13,062 bases of DNA, from the NCBI GenBank assembly GCA_018398765.1, contig JAHBMJ010002414.1, positions 5,802-18,863 of the forward strand, in the 5' to 3' direction. Position numbers and translations under genes: made by a program. The notes beneath the pieces were generated by a model, which did not search any database, was not told the origin of the DNA, and was given only the letters and a program-made list of their open reading frames with translations. Origin of the DNA: Chromera velia (lineage: Eukaryota; Sar; Chromeraceae). Positions 1 to 9,900 of this stretch are shown in pieces; the first letter of the stretch is position 1; every line of letters starts with the position of its first letter.

Positions 1-243
1 TCCAGATGACCGTTCAGAAAGGAAAACGAAATAAAAATTTTCTCACTGCCTTCCCTAGTCGATCAAGCACAGGTTTCTCTGTCTTTACCAAATTGTCGTG
101 CCTGGCCCTGCTCTCTCCTGCTTGTGTGATGCGATGCAATCAGCTTTCTCACTTCTAACTTTCCCTTTACTTGCCGAAAGAAAAAGACCGTCTCTTTCTT
201 TGTCTTTGCGCGCATGACTCTCCATGCAGACTTCTAGAGTCCC

Positions 244-270
244 ACTGACCGACCGACCGACCGACTGACC
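244..270. repeat. (GACC)n microsatellite
   Basis: Short tetranucleotide repeat of GACC with GACT variants. Confidence 0.85.
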
Positions 271-340
271 TCAATTTCCAGTCTGGCCATCATCTCTCTG
301 ACAAGGTTGGTCGCGTGGAACAGCTCTATCCTGCAAGCCA

Positions 341-450
341 TCAATCAATCCATCAGTCCATCAATCAGTCAATCAGTCAGTCAGTCAAATCAATCAATCA
401 ATCAATCAATCAATCAGTCAATCAGTCAGTCAGTCAATCAATCAATCAGT
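341..450. repeat. (CAAT/CAGT)n microsatellite
   Basis: About 110 bp of interleaved CAAT and CAGT units. It is nearly stop-free in one plus frame, giving a spurious Ser/Gln/Ile/Asn-rich ORF. Confidence 0.9.
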
Positions 451-705
451 AAGCGATTAGGAAAAAAGGACACCGAAAGAAAAAAAAAATCAGGGGGCGA
501 CGTGCAGGCTCTCTCTCACGTTTGCAGAAAAGAAAAGAAATGCATGCATGAACATTGCATCGATCTCTCTTTTCACTTTGCCCCCTCATTCTCGTCCCTT
601 CTCGAAGTTCGGCTTTGGTACGCGGGTGCGTGTGTTGGTTTTCCACTCCATTGGAGCCTGTTTTCATCAAAGAAGGAGTAAAAAAAAAAGAAAGTGCGTA
701 CAATT

Positions 706-1224
706 TCACGTTGACTTCAGGGCATCTCGAAACCCGACGCGTGCCCTAAAATTTGCATTTTCATTCGATTTGCGGCTCTTCAACGTATCTTGTTCTGGCT
801 GGACTACTGACTTGAGTGCGTGGGCATCCGCCTTGTCCCCTCCAGCCCCCGGAGCGACACCATTGATGTCTGGACGAGGCACTCCCGATGGATGGGCAGA
901 CCCTGAAGGCTCGTTCTGAAGAAGAGCCTCGGCAGCAGTGCGGCCCGACGCTCCCCCGGCCCCGGTGTTGTAGACGAAGTGGCGGTCCCCGTGCTGCAGC
1001 TCCCCCTTGGCCACCACGGGAGGGGCCTGGAGGGACTCTGTGACTGTGACTGAGGGGAACCTCGTGCTGATGTCTGCCTTCGAGACCACCGAGTGCATCT
1101 GGACGCCCTGACCCACCACCGCCCCCGCCGTTGCGGTTCCCGTCAAGGTCTTGCTGCCGGAGTACATCCCCGTGTCCTCCTCCACAAAGTGGCCGTGCTG
1201 CATCTCTGCGGCCTTCTCCAGAAC
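706..1224 (-). CDS. Exon 14 (residues 790-961), C-terminal tail
   Basis: Acceptor TTTCACAG|GTTCTG after a pyrimidine tract. It encodes VLEKAAEMQHGHFVEEDTG, then a Gly/Thr/Ser/Val-rich tail of no recognised family, ending at a TGA at 708-706. A GTCAGT near 812 could be another donor, so the last 35 or so residues are less certain. Confidence 0.75.
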   Translation of the reverse strand, partial: VLEKAAEMQHGHFVEEDTGMYSGSKTLTGTATAGAVVGQGVQMHSVVSKADISTRFPSVTVTESLQAPPVVAKGELQHGDRHFVYNTGAGGASGRTAAEALLQNEPSGSAHPSGVPRPDINGVAPGAGGDKADAHALKSVVQPEQDTLKSRKSNENANFRARVGFRDALKST

Positions 1225-3950
1225 CTGTGAAAGAAAAAGAAAGAAAAAGGGCAACAATCAATGGACATACAGAAAGGAATATCGGTCCGATGCATGCGGA
1301 CATACACACCCCACAACACACAGTGGAAGACGGAAAGAAACCAGCGGAATTGATGGAGCTACCCAACAATAAGGAGAGGCAGGCGTGTTGTGCGTGGGGT
1401 TGCTGGGCGGAGGTTGGCTTTGCGTGCAGACCAGAAGGAAGGGGAGAAAGAGAAAGAAAAACAAAAAAAACAGAAAGAGAAAGGAGAACAATGAAGAAAA
1501 ACTAGTCAAACGGAAGGAAATAAATCCTGTAGCCGTCTAACCGCAAGCCTAGGAGATCCACAGACCATCCCCCATATCCACACACATACAATCACCCATC
1601 CACTGACATAGAGGATGTGCGACATGACGCGTGCATCCAGACAGTCACACTCGTCCTCCTTCTTCTGCATCAACCATTCGTACTCCCCCAGGGCCCCCCC
1701 TCCACCCCCCAAGTTCTTCATCTTTTTCGCTGTCGCCCTCAGAGGATCAGTCAAGGGACAGTGTCTTGGTCCGTCCTCCCCCTCTTCCAAAGGCACGGCG
1801 TCTGCGTCCTGCGGAGAGGCACAGGCTGCCTCGAGGTCCGGGTAGAGGGCGGAGACTTTTGAGTTGAAGACGTCCAGCTCTGCTGCCTTGAGGAACTGGG
1901 ACTCGTCGCCCTCCCCCCCTCTGCTTGCCAGCGCCTCCTGTGCTCTCTTGTTACGGACGTATTGAATGAATTGGGGGACAAGTCGGTTGGAGGAGAGGAA
2001 GAGACAGTGGAACTGCCTGTCGCAGTCTTGGGGCATCATCATGCCACTCTCCCCCGCCCTGCAAACGAACAAGTGCAGAAGGAAGGAAGCAGAGAGGAGA
2101 GGACCACGTCAAAAAAACTCAAGCAGAAAGAATCCGAACAGATCATCAGGCAGGGAGAGAAGAGACAGGAAGGAGAAAAAAGAGAGACAGATCCTCTCTT
2201 AATTGAGTTGAGAGACACACGCAGACCGGGAGGGACAGAGGAAGGGAGGAAAGGAACAGCAACGCATCGGAAAGAAAGATGGAAGGAAGAAGGACGGCTT
2301 CTCTCTCTTCAGACTAGCGAGATGAGATGAGTGAGAGTAACTAGGTGAATGCATGATTGAAGAAGCTGATGGCGGAATGACTGCTACTGACATGAAACAC
2401 TCCGCATCGGCAAATCTGAAAAGAAAAAATGAAGATGCCCTCTCTTTCTTTCTCTCCTTCCTCTCGAAACTCTCCCCCATCCAACAACAGTAAAGAGACG
2501 ACAGAGAGAGAGTCCTAAGGGAAGGCTGACCAAGCAAAAGCGTAATCGACTGATCGCACAACCGAAGTCGACAAATTGAACCGCGATCCTTTCGCCTGAA
2601 GAACAGAAAGAAAACATAGCAAAAGCACATAACACATGCATACGCAGTCAGCGGTCACCAAGGAAGAAAGGGAAAATCGAGAAGGAAAGAAAGCAACAGA
2701 AGAGAACATGCAGGTGAGAGCCCATTGAAGCCAATGGCAGAACAAAAAAAAACTAGAGAGTGCGTGCAGATCAAGCAGACATTTCCCCCCCCCCCCCTTC
2801 CTTCTTTTGTGTCTCTCCCGTGTGCGCATGACCGTTTTGAGCCTCGGAATTTCCTTACGAGGTGCCCAAATCACCAGCTCTTTTTCCTTCATTGATTGAT
2901 GGAGATCAAATTAGCCCACCAAAACACCCCACCGCCCCCCCCTGAACTGACTGACTGACTGACTGACTGACTGACCATCTGGCACTCCTCGTCTGTGAGG
3001 AACAACACCTTTCTTTCTTTTTGTGTATGAATGCACTGACTGACTGACTGACCATCTGGCACTCCTCGTCTGTCAGGAACAACACCTTGGTGTTGGCCTC
3101 ATTGTGTTCGATCAGGTTATTCTTCTCGAGCTCTCCGATGAGACCGTGGGCCTGCAGGAGGGGGGGGGAGAGGGGGGCAACAGAAGAGGAGGGAGAAAAG
3201 AGCCGAGCTAAAAGGCTTCTCTGAATGCACACCAGTCCAAAGAAACACTGAGAAAAGGTTTTAATCTGTTTTTTTCCGAGTCCACTTTCTATATCCAGTC
3301 CTTCACAGCACCAAAGAATTCAGAAAAGTCAAAGAAGAGAGTCATTCGCCAGGTCAAATGAAGAGACAAATCTCAGTCTGTGAGAGAGAAGAACCAACTG
3401 GAGGGGCCACCGAGAAGCATCAAGGCAATTTGACACAAACGGAGAAATGACCTTCCGGACGCAGGGAAGAAACCGGGGAAGTGAGAAAAATGGGAAAAGA
3501 CAACAGACTAAAAGAAAAGGGACACAGACAGAAGGACCGTAACTGACGTACCCCGAAAAGTTCTTCTACCTTCGGCTTCATCTGGCTCTTCGCTGCTCTT
3601 TCAATCATTTCCTGCATGGGTGGGGACAGGAATTGTTCTTGCTTGCCATTTTTCTTTCTTTCTTTCTAAATACCTACGTTGATGCATCAACCTTCTCTGT
3701 ATTCTCTTCAAGAAGTGTCACGTGGTTGCTCCTTCCTTTTCACAACTGCATCTTGTCTCTACAGACTCTGGCATGCAGACACGCAAACTCCAAAGTGACG
3801 GAGAGAGTGATGAGGAAACGGGGGGGGGGGCGTTCAGTCAGTGTCTGCCTGGAGTGCTTTGCTTTCATCATACCCATCTTGCTTGCCGTCTTTTCATGTC
3901 GTTCCCTGTCCAGCTGGCCAGCTGCTTCCCTGTCTGCCTGATTGCCTCAA

Positions 3951-3987
<37 letters not shown>

Positions 3988-6339
3988 TGTCTCCCTCAGA
4001 ACAAAACTCTGAAGGGCCTCTATGAGTGCCCTCCAGCAGGCAGACATCTCTATCTCAAAGAATCAATCACGAAAGTACGCAAGAGAGTTACCTGCTTGTC
4101 GTGAGCCATAATAACGAAGGTGACCCTGTTGGTGTCGTCTTCTTCCTGGTGGGCCTTGCTGCAAAGAGAGAAGAGAGAAAGAAAGAAAAGAAAGAAAGAA
4201 AGTAAGTAAGTAAGAAAGAAAGAGGGGAAAGGGACGTTCCGAGAGGCAAAACAACGGAAAGATGAGTACTTGGGGGAGGGGGGGAAGGACGGCAGAGAAG
4301 AACAAAAAGGAAACGCATGACAAGAATAATGAGAAAAAGACGCTTGATAAGGGGCGCGAAAAGCAAAAAGCACCCTTGCCTCACCCTCACGAGCGACCCC
4401 GCTCCGCCTGACTTGGAGTAACGACGCGACGGGAAAAACGGAAGTGTTCAGTCATTGTGAGAGAGAAGAAAAAAGAAAAAACTCCAATAGGATGTTTGCT
4501 TTACCGTCTGAATCAAATGCTGGCTTCTTTATCTTGCTAACTTCAAACAAAACCACAAAGAGCACTTTCCTTATCCAACTATTCATTTCTGTTTACTGCC
4601 TGCCTGACTGACTGACAAAACGAGACCCTCTGCGTCGAGAGCCAAGAGCCCCGGGAACGAGAGCGGCTGTAGTCTCTTTCCCTTCCGAAGTTCCCTCATG
4701 TCATTCAACGCAGACTGATCAAGGAAGACGTAAAAGGGAAACACCGGAGCTTGGCCGATATGGCCGGTTGGCCCCCCTCTCTTCTTCTTCCTCAATCTTT
4801 CCTCCTTTGCCTGCTGAAGTTTCTCTGCAAATCTCCGGAGGTCAAATCCGTTGAAACCCTTTTGCACACGACGATCCAAATCGTCTTCTTCTCCCTGCCC
4901 CTCCACCTCCGCATCAACCAACACAGGTGCCGGGGAAGGAGACGGCGAGACGCCACTCCTGCTCCCACTCGCACCGTTCTGCTGCTGATGCTGAGTGGCC
5001 GCCTGGTTCGGGGGCCGCCCCCCTGTGCGAAAGTCCCAAGTCGTTGAACCGGATACAGCATTACCCACCTGCTTACCCCCGGCGCCCGTAGCCGCTGCAG
5101 GCGCCCCCCCTCCCCCCCCTCCCGCTGCTGCTCCCTTTGCCTGCTGAGTCTCAACAACCCGAGCGCCAATTTGAGGACCAGACGCTGCGACTGGGGCCCA
5201 CAAGGAAGTCGTCTGCGCCGGCTGCCCCCCCGGTGCCCTCGTGATCTGCCCCGCAGTGCCGATCTCATTCCCCCCCCCCCCTCCTGCCAACGCTGCTGCT
5301 GCCCTCCCGGCGCCCGCGTCTGCCGCGGCGGTGGACGCACCAGTCGCGACATTGGCCCCGACCTCTCTGGCCCCATACTGTCGATCTTGCTGATTGAACG
5401 AAAATAGATGAATCTGCACACAGAGGGAGGGAGGGAGGGAGGGAGGGAGGGAAAGCGAAGAATGTGAAACAGGAGAGGAGGACGGTGCAAGCAGAAGAGA
5501 GGGAATTCCGAAAGGCAGACACCTCTCTGACGCTCTCTGTGACTTCACGAAGAAAATGACTTCACGAAGAAAAAGGAGAAGGCGAAAGACGTGACAAAAG
5601 AACAACAACCAGGATCGGACGAACAAAGGAAAATGTTCGACCTAAAAAAAGAAAAGCTCATTCACTCCCTTCCTAACTCACCACGGCGTCATTGCTCTTC
5701 CTGTTGCAACGAAAAGGGGCGCAGTTGTGTCCAGCCTGCCTTGCATGGTTCCTGCACCGTTCAAATATACCAGACAAACATCTTTCCTGTCCACTTGATG
5801 CACATGCTCTGTGTGCACTTTCTTCCTGCCCGGTGCCTTTCATCCGCCCTCCCCGAAATGATTCCGGCAACGTGATCCCCTTGCACTGACTGCAGCAGAC
5901 TGCCTGATCGCTTTCTTTCTTTCTTTCCTCTCTGTTGCAATGGAGGCATAAATGGAAACCGAAACGGGCACAGTAATACCACTAAAGGAGGCTCTAAAAA
6001 CATACCGAAGAAAATAAAGACGTGCGGGCGAGAGAAGCGAAAAACGGACAGTTTCACACATGCAGACGTGGCAAGGAAGCATGTCAGACAGATGCATGTG
6101 CACGCCAGAATATTTCCGAAAAGGGCGGACCCCATCCTCTGTGTTTTTTTTATTTTGTCTCCTCTTGTTTCCTTCCATGTTTCGTCGCTTGCTGCCCACA
6201 GGCACTCATGTCGTTCTCTCAGTTCCCCCCTCCTCTCCTTCCTTCCCTCTCTTCTTGTCACTTACCTTTCAGCGAAACAGAAAACGGATTTCCAATTCGG
6301 CACACTCTCCACAAGACCTGCAAGCACACAAGCAGGCAG

Positions 6340-6376
<37 letters not shown>

Positions 6377-6388
6377 CACACACACGCA

Positions 6389-6437
<49 letters not shown>

Positions 6438-6925
6438 TTCAACACACACGTGTGGCCTTGAGGGCATGGAGTCGGCAGATTCAGGCTGAAAGAAATGACG
6501 TGGCCTCTCTCTCTATCGGTCTCTACGCAGCCAGCCAGTCTTGAAAGAAACAACAGTGAGAGACAGACGAAGAACACCCAAAATACACAAACAGAAGTCA
6601 ATGCATGAATAGACAAATCGACGAGCGAATGAGCAGCGCGATGAAACAGAAAAGCAGAGAACCAATTCCGGAAAGTCTCAGTGAATGCAGTGACTGACAA
6701 GCAGACTGCCGACTGTATGACAGCAGAATGACAGAATGACAGACTGACTTCTAGGGTCGGGAATGGAGTTGTACTCCATGCGGAGCCACACGGGGACGGT
6801 CCGGTAGCTGTTCTGTCCGTTCACTCTCTTTGGGTACACGCTGTGACCGTCCTCGTCCTGAAACAAACAAACAAAGATAGATAGATAGATGGAAGGAAGG
6901 GAGGAAGGAAGGAAGGAAGAAAGAA

Positions 6926-6957
<32 letters not shown>

Positions 6958-9900
6958 AAAAAAAAAAAAAGAAAGAAAGAAAGAAAAGAAAGAACGAAAG
7001 AACGAAAGAACGAAAGAAAGAAAAGAAAGAAAGAAAGAAAGAAAGAAAAAGGCAGAAGTCACGTGTTCAATCTCATTTCTGTTTGTCTTGCAAGGAAAAA
7101 TAGGAGGAGGTGAATGCAAACGCGTAAGTTCGTCAGCCGTGAGAGAAGAAGCAATCCGCAAGAGACCACACAGAAAGAAAAAAAGAAAGATAAACAAACA
7201 AACAAACAAACAAACAAACAAAGAAAGAAACAATAAAAACGAAAACACCCACTGCAGACAATTTTACCACCCCTCCATCATCATGCCTTCATTCACCCAC
7301 CCACGAACCCACCCGAGAGGTCAGAATGGCGTCCCACAGAGCTCTTGCCCCTTTTGGTGTCACTCTGTTGTGAGACAGATGGATCTCTTCAACAGGAGAG
7401 TTCTGCTTCATGATCAAATCCCCTAGAGCCATCACACCTGCATCCAGACAGATCAAAGAGAGAGATGAAGCTACATTCTGTTAAAGACCTTGTTCGTTTT
7501 TGTTTTTCCTCACTCTCTTTTTCCATTATCCTCTTTTCTCCCTTTCTGTTTCTCTTTCGCTCTCTCCATCGGTTAAGCCAAAATGATCTCTCATGGCCTC
7601 CGTACACAACCAGCGAGGCAAAGTTGAACGGACAGAAAGGCAGGCAGTCTCTATCTCTAGCTGAGACTACCCTCCTTCCTGCCTGCCTGCTGGTGTGCAC
7701 CTTCTTGTTGTCCTGCTCATCCGGTCGGTCAGGGGCTTCTCTCCGGCACCAGACAAACAAAAAACAAACACACACAGCACACGCCTCCTCCACCCCCCAC
7801 CGACACTTGCAATCACGTTCAGCGGCTCCGCCACCTTGATTCACTGAAGCATACCCAACAGCGACCCCAGGCAACTCAACCAACACACGAAAAGACATTG
7901 GGCAAACTCTTCCTCTCTTTCTTCGCTCACAGCGGCAAACGCGCCACCCGACTCAAGTAAGTCCATTCACCTGAGAGATCTGTCTGTTGCAACCTCGATC
8001 AGGCACCTAGGAGTCAGGGCAACACGGCCAACACACATTGTTGCAACAATAGACGGGCAGACTCTTTCTCTTACAGCGGCACCGCCACCTCTACCGATTC
8101 TCATTCCATCGCGCGAACGCCTGAGGGAGCGAGTATTCGAATCAAGGCAACACAGCCAGCACCCACGAGCAAACACACCGACAGACAGCTAGACAGCTAC
8201 AGGCGGACGGACAAACCGAACAATCGATTCGCCTCGCTCAAAAACACAGTGTGCACGGAGACCCCCTTCCTGCCCGAACGCAGTAGGAATAATCGAATCA
8301 ACAAGAAAACCGTCACAAGCTCCGTGACGGTCGCTGCATGACCGAACAGCCACCGAGCTAGGGAGCTTCTGTCAAGAAAAGGTTGTACTTTGTATCTCGC
8401 GGCTTCGTACCTAACGGTGTGCCAGGCCAGAAACTCTTGTTCTTGAATGGAGAGCGTTCCTTCATCTTTCTTTCCGTCCTAGCTCTTCTGTACCTTTTCT
8501 TTGAAATTCTCTTCTTTTTTTTTTCTCGATCCTTCTGCCCCGCCCAGAGTCTCTCTCTCTCTCTGTCTCTCCGCTCTCCTCTCCCATCTCTGCTTGGTCC
8601 CTCCCTCCTTCTTCTCTTGTTTGCTGGTTATCTATCTATCTTCTTATGTATCTATGTACCTGTCTATCTGCCCTTGGTTGCTGTTGGCAAGCGGAAGAGA
8701 AAGAGAGGAAATCGGGAGAATCCAGACAGATGACACACGACCGCTGGAACAATGAAGCTCTCGATTGCGTGTCTCTGTGCTTGCCATATGTTCAGATGGG
8801 ATGTCTTCGTTCTTCCCTGCCTGCCCTTCCACTCTTCTGGGTCAGACCAATGAACGGCGGAGAGACAGACAGACAGACAGACAGATGGCGGCAGAAAAAA
8901 ACACGCGCACCCATACGCACGCAAGCGCATGCTTACACAACCGTACCCGCTCACTCATACGCACAGGCATCTACAACCTTCTGCAGCTGACCTTGGTCAC
9001 AAATTTCATTCTTGTACGCTCTCAGGTGTTTCAGGATCAGCTTCTTCGAGACAGATTTGATCCAGCCCTGTAGGCAGACAGGCAGCATCCATCGACACGC
9101 ACGCACACAAGCAGAACAGTACGGGCCAGGGAATATGAGCAGCTTGGCAACACTCAAGGTGTAAGCACCCCGAAGGACGACCCTGAAGGAGGAAACCCAA
9201 AGGACTACAAGGTTACCTTCGGATAGGGCTGGATCAGAGCGGAGAAAGCAGAAGAAAAAGGAAAAGAAAGGCGACTCCGTCAGCGCGCCCTTAAGAAAAG
9301 AAAAAAGGAAGAAGAAAAGGGGGAAAACAATACTACAAATACGGCCAAGAGAGACCGGCTTCACTCAGCTCATTTCTCTCCGCAACTCACTCTGGCATGG
9401 CGATCGTCAGGCAATCGTTCGAATTGGAAGAGAACAAAAAAGAGAAAACACAGAAAGAAAGGAGTCCGGAAGGAAGAAAGAGCAAGAAAGAAGGGACTGG
9501 AGGAAGGAGAGCGAAAAGAAGAAAGGTGAAAGAGAGGTAAGGACGGGAAACAAGGGAGGGAAGGAAGAAAGGCAGGGAGGAATGAAGGGGAAGGAAGGAA
9601 GGAAAGAAAGGAAGGAGGGTCCAGCCGAGAGACAAACGAACTAACGAACGGACCATCAGTCGTCCGAATCCGACGCTGGTCAGACGGTTGTCATCGATGT
9701 GCACGTGCATGAGGAACTTTTCAGTCGTCGATTTGCGTTGTGCCACCATGTCTTCCATCCAATCAACTAATCGCATCAACGAGTCATCGGTGAACCTTTT
9801 ACCTGTACGTACACACACAGAGAGATTCGCACAAACACGCAGACAGTCAGAACCCTAATGCCTGTTTCAATCCGTACAAACATACAGACAGTCAGAACCC

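Larger units (their letters stand above)
1..705. other. Region downstream of the large gene, no gene seen
   Basis: It contains tetranucleotide repeats and no exon-like frame with splice signals. The frames over 307-460 are just translated repeats. The near part presumably holds the 3' UTR of the large gene. I found no clear AATAAA signal on the minus strand close to the stop. Confidence 0.6.

Noticed and set aside
307-681. 124-codon plus-strand frame rich in Ser/Gln/Ile/Asn
   Set aside because: It is the translation of the (CAAT/CAGT)n microsatellite with unrelated flanks; no coding character.
2377-2417. Possible 24-nt minus-strand exon with acceptor TTTTCAG and donor GTCAGT between exons 12 and 13
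   Set aside because: After exon 12 it would create a TGA at the junction. It could only be used in another isoform.
4792-5490. 232-codon minus-strand frame overlapping exon 8
   Set aside because: A shadow of the GC-rich low-complexity exon 8; exon 8's own frame joins exons 7 and 9 in phase and this one does not.
6022-6544. Three overlapping plus-strand frames with Thr-His and Arg-Glu repeats
   Set aside because: They are translations of the (CA)n(GA)n microsatellite in intron 5 and cross exon 6 on the wrong strand.
6889-7113. Lys/Glu-rich plus-strand frame
   Set aside because: Translated GAAA repeat.
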